From Bacteroidales bacterium (lineage in GTDB: Bacteria; Bacteroidota; Bacteroidia; Bacteroidales; VadinHA17), in NCBI GenBank assembly GCA_024763075.1, contig JANTGF010000010.1:16944-80943 (forward strand): 64,000 nucleotides of DNA, written 5' to 3'. Shown here piece after piece: positions 29,680 to 38,525 of this stretch. The stretch's first letter is position 1. The number at the start of each line of letters is the position of its first letter. Under the pieces are notes generated by a model. The model made no database searches, was not told the origin of the DNA, and saw nothing but the letters and a program-made list of their open reading frames with translations. The translations under genes were made by a program, and so were the position numbers.

Positions 29680-30966
29680 CTAGTTCTCTAAAAACCCATT
29701 GTTTACTTTCTGATACCATTCCACATTTTCCCAGTTATCCCAGTAAGGATGACTGAAATTCCATGGAGTGGTTCCCCAGAATCCGTAATCCGATGACAGT
29801 TGCATTCCTTCTTCGCACCAGTCATACAACCATTTCCATGTAAGATCCTTGTGATCCATATGCCACCATGGCCCCCAGGCTTCCGTGGTAACCAGCGGAG
29901 CTGCGATCTCTTCCGACCATTCCTTTGCCCATTTCAAACGGTTGTGCATGTCTTTCATCAGCATGGGCCTCACGGAATGCATGGTCTTGTTAATCCGGTC
30001 CATATAGTCTTTATAATTGTGCTCCCCACGGTCTTTTTTCAAGCCTCCAAATCCACTTCTTGAACTAAAGCGTTCGCTTTGAGTCATCCAGAAATGAAGC
30101 TCAAGTACATCAAATGTTTTCAGGTTCATTGCCCTGACTTCTTCCCAAAAACTTGTTAACGAAAAGGTAAACCGCAATTCCGGATATTTCCACTGAAAAT
30201 GGGTCAAAGTGGAGTTCATATAGTTTCTTACAAACTTCATTTGAGCATCATTCCATTTTAGCTTTCTAAAGCTATTCCGGACGCTCCCTGCAGCTTCCAT
30301 AGCCTCCGGTGCAGAACGGAGTTCTTTACTTTTTACCTGTCCCAAACGGTTCAATTCCGGGGCAACCGGACTGAAATAAGGAAACTCCTGATCAAAATCA
30401 ACATAAACCACATGACTCAGTAAATCGTTTTCTTTTAATAGTTCAAGAACTTTTTCCCAGGCTTTCCAGAAGTATTCCCTCCGGGTAAAATCTTTTCTGA
30501 TATCAGGAAACTCCGCTGCACCTTTTCCCCACGAAGAAAGAATAACAGAAATGTTTTTCTTTTTGCATACTTTCATGAACTCTGTTAATTCTGAAACAAC
30601 AGCATGTTTCCGGTCTTTGTCACTTGCCCCCCAGTTTCGCAAAGGATCTCCGGCAATGGTAACCATCTGCCCCTTATCTTCTAATTTTCCTATCACCAGG
30701 GGGAAAGCATCAATTCTTACGGTGTTGAATCCACGTTCAACCAGTTCGTCGCATACTTTATCATAATTTTCATATTCTCCGCCCGGATAATGTTTATTTA
30801 ACCAGGAATAATCCCACATGGCTATGGTTAATCTGGAAGGAGACAAGCCTGTACGCATGTCGTATGTCTCAGAATTGTTATGATCAGAGAAGTTTTCATG
30901 TTCATTGCAGCTGGTGATGAACAATACCATCATGCTAAGGAGACCTAAGAAAACGTATTTTCGCAT
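29680..30966 (-). CDS. Cellulase-like TIM-barrel family lipoprotein, paralog of the previous gene
   Basis: 'LTIAMWDYSWLNKHYPGGEYENYDKVCDELVERGFNTVRIDAFPLVI...VVYVDFDQEFPYF...PLVTTEAWGPWW'; lipobox 'LFITSCNEH'. Confidence 0.8.
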   Translation of the reverse strand: MRKYVFLGLLSMMVLFITSCNEHENFSDHNNSETYDMRTGLSPSRLTIAMWDYSWLNKHYPGGEYENYDKVCDELVERGFNTVRIDAFPLVIGKLEDKGQMVTIAGDPLRNWGASDKDRKHAVVSELTEFMKVCKKKNISVILSSWGKGAAEFPDIRKDFTRREYFWKAWEKVLELLKENDLLSHVVYVDFDQEFPYFSPVAPELNRLGQVKSKELRSAPEAMEAAGSVRNSFRKLKWNDAQMKFVRNYMNSTLTHFQWKYPELRFTFSLTSFWEEVRAMNLKTFDVLELHFWMTQSERFSSRSGFGGLKKDRGEHNYKDYMDRINKTMHSVRPMLMKDMHNRLKWAKEWSEEIAAPLVTTEAWGPWWHMDHKDLTWKWLYDWCEEGMQLSSDYGFWGTTPWNFSHPYWDNWENVEWYQKVNNGFLEN

Positions 30967-31138
30967 TTTTATGCCTTTTGAAGTTTTAAACTACGTAATA
31001 TAATAATTAACACCTGAATAAATGATCTTTGGTTTAGCTTTAGAATTCAGCCTAGGAAAATACTAAAAATATTTTAGAATTTCAGATTAATAATATTTTT
31101 CTTTATCTTACTCACAAATATTAATAATCAGTATCCCT

Positions 31139-33457
31139 ATGTACACTTTTATTAGAAAATCAGCACTTTTCGTATTACTTTATTTATTTATTTTCTTCTC
31201 CTCTCCTGCTGAAGGTTTCTGCCAGGAAAATCATTTGTGGAAAGCAGTTCCCGATCAGGTTTTTCTTCAGGAAACGGGACAAAAGATCCCGCTTGACAAA
31301 CCGGTTACATCCGTGGCAGTAATAAATGAGCAGTGTTATGTTGTAATTGGTGGCAAAATCAGTTTGCTACGAAATGATTCTTTTGCACCTGATCCCGACA
31401 CACCGGCAAATGTTAAAAAGCTAAAATCCGTAAATAATGAACTTTGGGCTCTTTCAACCGGGGGTATTTATCTCCTTAAGGAAAAGGGGTGGCAAAAAAT
31501 TGATGACAGGGAATTTGTGGATATATGCTTACATCTGGGCGCTCCCTATGCTGCTACCCGGAATGAAGTATATCGTTTCGACGGGGAAAAATTCAATGAT
31601 GTTAAACCGGAAGGTGGCTATCTTTCCAGTGATATTACCATGCTGATGGAAGATGGCAGCCAGGTGCTTGCAGATCCTGTACGTGTGGGTCCGGTTGACC
31701 AGATAGCTTCATTCAGCGGTACCTTGTTTATTCTAAGGCCGGGGAAATTGGTAGCCCTTGACGGGAAAGTTGTAAATCAGGACTTTGTTGACTGGGGTAC
31801 GCTTCCCTCCCCCAACACCCGGGATATGCTGAGTTTTGGAAGTCGCATTTTTGTTAGTACTAACAGGGGGCTGGGTGTGTTACGCGGTGCTGCACTGACC
31901 TCATTGAAAGGAAAAGACGGACTCCCTTTTGAAGAAACCACCTGTCTTGAAGCCGGTTTTGACAATGATATATGGATTGGCACTTCCAAAGGAGCCATTC
32001 GTATGCTCAGGAATGACTGGCATTATTTTGGAGCGGATCACTGGTTGCCCGGGGATAATGTGAATGATATTGCCGTTGGGAATAAGGTAGTATATATTGC
32101 TACGGATCATGGTTTGGGAATTATTCGGTATGAACCATATACTCTACTGAAAAAAGCATTGTATTATGAAAGATACATTGATGAATGGGGAATGAAGCGA
32201 CTTGGATTTATTCATACCCTGTACAAAAAAGGAGATGAATGGATCAGAGAGATCAGTGACAATGACGGAGGTCATACAGCACCTTACCTTGCTGCTATGA
32301 GCTATAAATATGCAGTTACCGGAGATGAAGCTGCCCGAAAGGAAGCAGTTGAATCTTTTAAAGCCATGCTCTGGCTGGAAAAGGTTACCCCGGTGGATGG
32401 ACTGGTAGCCCGCGCTATCTGGTCAACTACCGCCGATGCCGACAGCCGTAGTAAACATGGCTCTGGCGGATTACCTGCAAAATGGTACCCTTCGGATGAC
32501 GGGTTATGGTACTGGAAGGGAGATACATCCAGCGATGAGATTATTACTCACTTTTATTCTGTTTCAATCTTTCACGACCTGGTTGCCAAAGGCAAAGAGA
32601 AGAAAATGGCCGAACAACATCTTGCCAGGATAGCTACTTACATTATGGAAAACGGGTGGATGTTGATAGATATGGATGGAAAACCTACCCGCTGGGGGCG
32701 ATGGGATCCAAAATATTTACTCAGCCCTTATGGATATTACGACAAGGGTTTAAACGGGCTGGAAGCGATGACATTTGCAAAAACTGCTTATGCCTTAACG
32801 GGGGATGAAAAGTTTATGGAAGGATTTCAGCAACTGGTGGACTGGGGCTATCTGAATTACATCATTCGCCAGAAAAATACTTTTCCTCCGGAAGTTGTGG
32901 CCCCCTGGGATGATAACCTGGCTTTCCGGAGTTATTATACAATTCTTCGTTATACAAAAGATCCTGTATTAAGGTCAATATTTCTTCGCAGCCTGGAGCG
33001 GACATTTGAAGTGAAGCGAATGGAACATATTGGCTGGTTCAATTTCTCCTACGGAGCTTTAACCGGAAATGATTGTGAAGCAGACCGGGCAGCAAAGTTT
33101 TTACGGGAATGGCATTTGGATTGTATTGAATACAATTACCGTAACTCTTTCAGAGACGATTTGTACCCGGAAAAAGGTTATGTACCCTACCAGGGAGGAA
33201 CAAAAGCGATATCACCCAGGGAAACAAGCGTTAAAAGAGGAAGCCGTAGTTCTCTGGTGTATGACGGAGGAGCCAATGGAAAAAGGGTTATGGAACCTAC
33301 TGGCTTCCTTCGCGATTACTGGATGGGAAGATATTATGAGATCATTGAAGCTCCAACTGTAACTGAAACTTATCTGATATCCGTTCCCAAAAACAAAGAA
33401 AATAACACTATTGGAGCAAAGCCTTACGATGGTCCGGGCCGGCCAAAAATGTATTAA
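31139..33457 (+). CDS. Exported protein: N-terminal beta-propeller-like repeats plus C-terminal alpha/alpha-barrel-like domain; candidate carbohydrate-active enzyme
   Basis: Signal peptide; repeated 'LWALSTGGIYLLKEKGW', 'IFVSTNRGLGVLRG', 'IWIGTSKGAIRMLRNDWHYF', 'VYIATDHGLGIIRY'; C-terminal helical repeats with 'NDGGHTAPYLAAMSYKYAVTGDE' and 'TFAKTAYALTGDEKFMEGFQQLVDWGYL'. Confidence 0.65.
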   Translation: MYTFIRKSALFVLLYLFIFFSSPAEGFCQENHLWKAVPDQVFLQETGQKIPLDKPVTSVAVINEQCYVVIGGKISLLRNDSFAPDPDTPANVKKLKSVNNELWALSTGGIYLLKEKGWQKIDDREFVDICLHLGAPYAATRNEVYRFDGEKFNDVKPEGGYLSSDITMLMEDGSQVLADPVRVGPVDQIASFSGTLFILRPGKLVALDGKVVNQDFVDWGTLPSPNTRDMLSFGSRIFVSTNRGLGVLRGAALTSLKGKDGLPFEETTCLEAGFDNDIWIGTSKGAIRMLRNDWHYFGADHWLPGDNVNDIAVGNKVVYIATDHGLGIIRYEPYTLLKKALYYERYIDEWGMKRLGFIHTLYKKGDEWIREISDNDGGHTAPYLAAMSYKYAVTGDEAARKEAVESFKAMLWLEKVTPVDGLVARAIWSTTADADSRSKHGSGGLPAKWYPSDDGLWYWKGDTSSDEIITHFYSVSIFHDLVAKGKEKKMAEQHLARIATYIMENGWMLIDMDGKPTRWGRWDPKYLLSPYGYYDKGLNGLEAMTFAKTAYALTGDEKFMEGFQQLVDWGYLNYIIRQKNTFPPEVVAPWDDNLAFRSYYTILRYTKDPVLRSIFLRSLERTFEVKRMEHIGWFNFSYGALTGNDCEADRAAKFLREWHLDCIEYNYRNSFRDDLYPEKGYVPYQGGTKAISPRETSVKRGSRSSLVYDGGANGKRVMEPTGFLRDYWMGRYYEIIEAPTVTETYLISVPKNKENNTIGAKPYDGPGRPKMY

Positions 33458-33512
33458 AAATAAATAACAAATAAATACTTCGTAGATCAGGAATAATTAA
33501 ATTTATAAATAA

Positions 33513-34100
33513 ATGAAAGCAAGTATTCTGGATGGTTTAGGAAAAGGTGATATTGCAATGAATAACATTCATAAAATGATTATCCATGAACTCATGGAAA
33601 TTGAATGGAAGGTTGAATCTTTTATTTTACACGATATGAAAATCACCCATTGCCTGGGTTGTTTTGAATGCTGGATGAAAACTCCCGGAATATGCCGGTT
33701 CGATGATGCCGGGCGAAAAATTGCCAAAAGCTTTATACAAAGTGATCTGGTTATTTTTCTAACGCCGGTTACTTTTGGCGGCTACTCTTCAGAGTTGAAA
33801 AAAGCGCTGGACCGGATTATATGTCTTGACCTTCCGTTTTTTAAAAGATATAACGGAGAAGTTCATCATAAAATGCGGTATAAAAAATATCCGGGTTTCA
33901 TGGTGGCTGGTATTTTGCCGGAAGCAGATCCGGAAAGTGAACGAATATTCAAAACCCTGGTTGAACGGAACGCACTCAACTTTTTTCCTCCTGCTCATGT
34001 CAGTGGGTTCATATACAGATATCAAAGTCAGGAAGAAATCCAGAAAACGATCAACACACTTCTTGGCGTTACAGAAACAATCACATCAATAACAAACTAA
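33513..34100 (+). CDS. Flavodoxin-family NADPH-dependent FMN reductase-like protein
   Basis: 'KITHCLGCFECWMKTPGICRFDD' and 'SDLVIFLTPVTFGGYSSELKKALDRI'. Confidence 0.85.
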   Translation: MKASILDGLGKGDIAMNNIHKMIIHELMEIEWKVESFILHDMKITHCLGCFECWMKTPGICRFDDAGRKIAKSFIQSDLVIFLTPVTFGGYSSELKKALDRIICLDLPFFKRYNGEVHHKMRYKKYPGFMVAGILPEADPESERIFKTLVERNALNFFPPAHVSGFIYRYQSQEEIQKTINTLLGVTETITSITN

Positions 34101-34104
34101 GGCA

Positions 34105-34785
34105 ATGAGAACAAAAAAGCAGGCACTACTCCTGGTCGGAAGCCCCGGAAAAGAGAACAGTACATCTGCATCACTGGGTACCTTCTTAATTGAAAAATTA
34201 CAGGATCATGGATTTAAAACAGATGTTCTTTTCATCTATAAATCAATCAGGCAGGATGATAGCAAAAGAGCTTTACTGGGAAAGGTTCGTCAGGCGGATG
34301 TAGTTGTGATTGCATTTCCTCTGTATGTTGATTCCCTGCCCTATCTGGTTGTCAAATCACTGGAAATCATTGCAAAAGACAGAAAAGAGAAAATACCAAA
34401 AACGGAACAAAGTTTACTTTGCATCGTAAATAACGGGTTTCCAGAAGCAAGTCAGAATGATACTGCAATTGCCATATGCCACAGATTTGCCGCTGAAACT
34501 GGTTTTAAATGGGCCGGAGGTCTTGCTCTGGGAGGCGGAGGTGCTATAGGAGATAAACCATTATCCGGTATTAAATCCAGGGCAAGGAATGTCATAAAAT
34601 CACTGGAAATTACTGCGAATTCCTTAAATTCCAGAGTACCTTTGCCTCAGGAAGCCATCACATTAATGGCAAGACCTATCGTTCCAAAGTGGCTTTACCT
34701 TTTAATTGCCACGATTGGCTGGAAGAAAACAGCGAAAAAATTTAACACACATAAAAATTTATATGACAGGCCATTTTTAAGTTAA
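34105..34785 (+). CDS. Flavodoxin-fold NAD(P)H-dependent oxidoreductase-like protein
   Basis: 'ALLLVGSPGKENSTSASLGTFLIEKL', 'ADVVVIAFPLYVDSLPYLVVKSLEII', 'GFKWAGGLALGGGGAIG'. Confidence 0.8.
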   Translation: MRTKKQALLLVGSPGKENSTSASLGTFLIEKLQDHGFKTDVLFIYKSIRQDDSKRALLGKVRQADVVVIAFPLYVDSLPYLVVKSLEIIAKDRKEKIPKTEQSLLCIVNNGFPEASQNDTAIAICHRFAAETGFKWAGGLALGGGGAIGDKPLSGIKSRARNVIKSLEITANSLNSRVPLPQEAITLMARPIVPKWLYLLIATIGWKKTAKKFNTHKNLYDRPFLS

Positions 34786-34855
34786 ATTAAAAAATAAGAC
34801 TTGGATTTTCATTAAAATTTTAGTACTTTGGTATAATCATCAACACTCACCAATT

Positions 34856-35527
34856 ATGGAAATCCATAAAATAAAATCAGGCATCACCAATTGCTACATA
34901 ATAGGTGATAAAAGCAAGGTTCTTATTGATACCGGTATGCCAGGTGAATTTGATAAGTTTAAACAGAGCCTGAAGGATTTGGATATTGCTCCGGAACAAA
35001 TTTCATACCTTATTATTACCCATGGCCATTGGGATAATATTGGGAATGCCAGTAAGATAAAAGACTTGACAGGTGCAAAGGTCTTGGCGCATAAAAACGA
35101 CAGGGAACTAATTGAAGAAGGCAGAAAATTCATTCCTTCCGGCGTTACAAAATGGGGCAAAATCTTACGGCCCCTTTTAAATCTGATGATTAAAAAATTC
35201 TCCATGGAACCCACACAGGTGGATATTGAAATTAATGATGAGGATTTCTCCCTGGAAAAATTCGGGGTAAAAGGCAGGATTCTGTTTACTCCGGGCCATT
35301 CTCCCGGTTCTGTATCAGTTTTACTTGACACAGGAGAAGCTTTTGTGGGTGACATGGCCATGAATGCTCTTCCTTTGACCATCTGTCCGGAACTTCCTAT
35401 TTTTGCAGAAGATTTGGCTGAAGTAAAAACCAGCTGGGAAAAACTGATAGCCAAAGGTGCCACAACCATCTATCCTGCCAATGGTGATGCTTTTTTGATC
35501 AGTAAAATATCTGATAAAATAGCTTAA
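34856..35527 (+). CDS. MBL-fold metallohydrolase
   Basis: 'VLIDTGMPGEF', 'LIITHGHWDNIGNASKIK', 'ILFTPGHSPGSVSVLLDTGEAFVGDM'. The zinc motif reads HGHWDN where HxHxDH is typical. Confidence 0.93.
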   Translation: MEIHKIKSGITNCYIIGDKSKVLIDTGMPGEFDKFKQSLKDLDIAPEQISYLIITHGHWDNIGNASKIKDLTGAKVLAHKNDRELIEEGRKFIPSGVTKWGKILRPLLNLMIKKFSMEPTQVDIEINDEDFSLEKFGVKGRILFTPGHSPGSVSVLLDTGEAFVGDMAMNALPLTICPELPIFAEDLAEVKTSWEKLIAKGATTIYPANGDAFLISKISDKIA

Positions 35528-35585
35528 ATAATTTTAAACAACAATCTGAATTTGTTTACAAACAGACCTGATTCATGAGACCGGG

Positions 35586-36656
35586 ATGACAAAGAATACA
35601 AAAAAAAAATACAAGAAAATCCTGATCTGGAACTTTTCAGGTACCGGTAATGCCCGTTTTTCAGCAAACTATATTGCTAAAACTGCACGAGAGGCCGGAT
35701 ATCATCAGGTTTCTGTATATAACATCGCAGATAAGCAACAGGATTATTCTGAAATTCAAAACAATTGTCTTATTGGCTTTTGTTTCCCGACGCATGGCTT
35801 TAACGCACCCCCAATTGTCCTGAAATTCATCTGGAATTTTCCAGGGAGAAAAGCAGATGTTTTCCTCCTGAACACCAGAGCAGGCATGAAATTCTTCAAT
35901 ATTCATACACCGGGTATCGGTGGCCTTGCTTTATGGTTACCGGCACTTATTCTTCTGATAAAAGGCTATAATCCCATTGGTTTCCGTCCCATTGATTTGC
36001 CCTCAAACTGGATATACCTGCACCCTGGACTGAACTCTAATGCCAAACAATTTATTCAAAACCGCAGCAGTATAACCTTGAGGAATTTTACGCATAAAAT
36101 TTTAAAAGGAAAGTCCGTCTTGAACGGATGGCTCTGGTTTCCATTGGATATCATGCTGGTACCCATTTCCCTGGGATATTATTTATATGGCCGTTTTGTG
36201 CTTTCTAAAACATATTTTGCAAGCTATAAATGCACCAATTGCGGACTTTGCATTAGGAATTGTCCGGTCGGTGCTATAAAATATGTAAATAACCGGCCCT
36301 ACTGGACTTTCAGCTGTGAAAGCTGTATGAGATGTATCAACCATTGCCCAGAGAGAGCCATCGAAACAGCTCACGGATACTCCTTTCTAATCTGGTGGTT
36401 GGCCTTTTCCATTGTTCCCATGTTCATTTTAAATGGATTGTTAAAGTATCGTATTATTAGTGCTGAATTATACCATGAACATTATAGTTTGCTGTTTAAT
36501 ATTATAACTTTCATTTTTGGATTCATCATTTTCTTTTTTGGTTATCTGATCCTTCATCAGCTTCTCCGGGTAAGGATACTAAACAAATTGATTACATTTA
36601 CATCCTTTACCCGGTTTAAGTTCTGGAAAAGATATAAAAATGAATATCCGGTGTAA
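35586..36656 (+). CDS. EFR1-type fusion: flavodoxin domain + 2x[4Fe-4S] ferredoxin + C-terminal TM helices
   Basis: 'KILIWNFSGTGNARFSANYIA' flavodoxin; 'YKCTNCGLCIRNCPVGAIKYVNNRPYWTFSCESCMRCINHCPERAIETAHGY'; C-terminal hydrophobic segments. Confidence 0.92.
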   Translation: MTKNTKKKYKKILIWNFSGTGNARFSANYIAKTAREAGYHQVSVYNIADKQQDYSEIQNNCLIGFCFPTHGFNAPPIVLKFIWNFPGRKADVFLLNTRAGMKFFNIHTPGIGGLALWLPALILLIKGYNPIGFRPIDLPSNWIYLHPGLNSNAKQFIQNRSSITLRNFTHKILKGKSVLNGWLWFPLDIMLVPISLGYYLYGRFVLSKTYFASYKCTNCGLCIRNCPVGAIKYVNNRPYWTFSCESCMRCINHCPERAIETAHGYSFLIWWLAFSIVPMFILNGLLKYRIISAELYHEHYSLLFNIITFIFGFIIFFFGYLILHQLLRVRILNKLITFTSFTRFKFWKRYKNEYPV

Positions 36657-36689
36657 AAAGCTATAAATAACATTAAAGAAAAGAAAATA

Positions 36690-37382
36690 ATGACTGTAAT
36701 TGTTCATACCCCTACCTCAGATCTTAAAAGCAGTTTAGACTTTTATAAAAAACTGGATTTTTGTGTAATCTCTGAAAAAAAACCTTTGCTTGTCTCTGAC
36801 GGGAAAGTGCAAATTGAAATTAATCCTGACAGGTTTGCCCGTGCAGGAATAACATTGTACAGAGAAGGCCTGAAAACCGGGCTGGATGACTTAAAGAAGA
36901 TTTCAACCATTCTTGAAACACAGGATGGTTATTTGCTGAATGCTCCCAGTGGAACATGGGTCTATCTTAAGGAAACAAAAGATTCTAATGATTTCAATAC
37001 AGTAGATGTATGCACCTCTGTATTAGGCAATTTTTCCGGAATAAGCATAGAAACCATTGCCTTTGATCAATCTGTGAGTTTTTGGGAAATTTTAGGTTTT
37101 CAGGTGATCATGGGTTCCAGACAGGAAAGCTGGATAAGCCTGAAAAACGAAAATGGGTTTATAATAAGTCTGATGAAAGCGCTTACCTGTCCACATTTAT
37201 TCTTCAACCCCTCAATGACATATTTTAACGGTAAGAATAATCTGTCCGTAATTAAAAAGATAAGGGAGCTGGAAGTTCCCATAACAGAAGAGATTACACA
37301 GTTTAATCCAGATGGGATAGCGGATAATATTCTTATCAGAGATCCCGGCGGACTGGCTTTTTTTATTTTTAATGATGGATAA
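36690..37382 (+). CDS. VOC/glyoxalase-fold protein (two modules)
   Basis: 'IVHTPTSDLKSSLDFYKKLDFCVISEKKPLLVSDGKVQIEINPDR' and second half 'FDQSVSFWEILGFQVIMGSR...ILIRDPGGLAFFIF'. Confidence 0.85.
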   Translation: MTVIVHTPTSDLKSSLDFYKKLDFCVISEKKPLLVSDGKVQIEINPDRFARAGITLYREGLKTGLDDLKKISTILETQDGYLLNAPSGTWVYLKETKDSNDFNTVDVCTSVLGNFSGISIETIAFDQSVSFWEILGFQVIMGSRQESWISLKNENGFIISLMKALTCPHLFFNPSMTYFNGKNNLSVIKKIRELEVPITEEITQFNPDGIADNILIRDPGGLAFFIFNDG

Positions 37383-37392
37383 ATTAAAGCAC

Positions 37393-38065
37393 TTCTACCG
37401 CGCGAATCCCTTCGCGCGGTAATTTGCAAGTGTTACAACAGAAAAACATTTTCATTCCGGTGCTACATAGCCTTATTTTTCTGTCGGGCATTTCATTGCG
37501 CCGGGGTTTAGTATTGGATCATATAAACCCCGACTTGAAAGCCGGGGCTAAATTATTACACCCTTACAGGGCTGGGAGAAGAATTTTGACTAATCATATA
37601 CGTAAATTTCCCCTCCTTTTTTCAAGGAGTGGTGTCATGACGGAGTACGTCATGACGAGGAGGTCCTGCCCGTGTGCAGGCTGGTTTTGGCTGCTGCCGC
37701 GCAAATACCTTCGCGTGGTAATTTTCTATATACCACATACTGAATTGTCCAGGGACGAATGCAAGTGTTCCAATAGAAAAATTTTTTCATTCCGGCGCTA
37801 CATAGCATTGTTCTTTTTCCTGGCATTTCATTGCGCCGGGGTTATGTATTTGATTATGTAACCCCGACTTGAAAGTCGGGGCTATAATATTACGCCTTAC
37901 AGGGCTGGGAGAAGAATTTTGGCGAATCATATACGTAAAATTCCCCTCCTTTTTTCAAGGAGGGGTGTTATGACGGAGTACGTCATGACGGGGAGGTACG
38001 GCCTGGGCAGTTGCCAGTTTCTTTAGCTACCGCGCGAATCCCTTCGCGTGGTAAAGCTCAACATA
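37393..38065 (+). repeat. Composite multi-hairpin repeat, locus III, first part (two full iterations plus start of a third)
   Basis: TACCGCGCGAATCCCTTCGCGCGGTA at 37396; equivalent modules at 37695 and 38028 (spacings 299 and 333); CCCCGACTTGAAAG[T/C]CGGGG at 37528 and 37862; GTCATGACGgagtaCGTCATGAC; CCCCTCCTTTTTTCAAGGAGGGG. Confidence 0.9.
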
Positions 38066-38278
38066 GGGTTTGCTGAAAAAGTTCAGAACATGCCATATAC
38101 GAAGCTGCAAGGTAAAGCTGAGCCGTAGCAATGAAGTAGATGGTATGTTATGGGCTAACAATAGTAAAAAATGCAAGATTTTTAGTAAAAACCTATAATA
38201 AATCTGGCATTTGGAATGAAATACGCACTTTTATATAATTGATTATTGGAAGTTTAAGTGTTTTTCAGCAAACACTTC
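38066..38278. mobile_element. MITE-like element, about 213 bp, inserted inside the composite repeat
   Basis: Ends GGGTTTGCTGAAAAA and ...TTTTTCAGCAAACACTTC (inverted); flanked by ATA on both sides (38063-38065 and 38279-38281); interrupts the conserved 'gtggta...acataccacacgctggattgtcc' order seen in other copies; no ORF. Confidence 0.75.
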
Positions 38279-38330
38279 ATACCACACGCTGGATTGTCCA
38301 GGGACGAATGCAGGTGTTACAGGGATGGTC
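38279..38330 (+). repeat. Composite multi-hairpin repeat, locus III, remainder after the MITE insertion
   Basis: 'ataccacacgctggattgtccagggacgaatgcaggtgttaca', equivalent to 15899-15940 and 37731-37770. Confidence 0.85.
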
Positions 38331-38525
38331 CGGCCCAGGGAACAGACCACAAGTCAGGAGGTGACCCTGAATCACCTCCTGACTAAAAAACATGCCCGTT
38401 TCATACAATATTCCAATTATTTCATCATATATGGTTCTTATGAAAAGGTTTTTTGATTACTTTCGTTTCAAAACAGAAAAAGAAACCATTTCTATCGTTT
38501 TTCAACTAAAATACTTTCTACCAAC

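Noticed and set aside
34894-35469. 191-aa minus-strand ORF opposite the MBL hydrolase
   Set aside because: Antisense shadow of a well-supported gene.
37424-37861. 145-aa ORF 'MQVLQQKNIF...HINPDLKAGAKLLHPYRAG'
   Set aside because: Lies entirely inside the composite hairpin repeat; reading frame is a by-product of module sequences (same text appears out of context in 15483-15737, 15619-15816 and 15934-16191).
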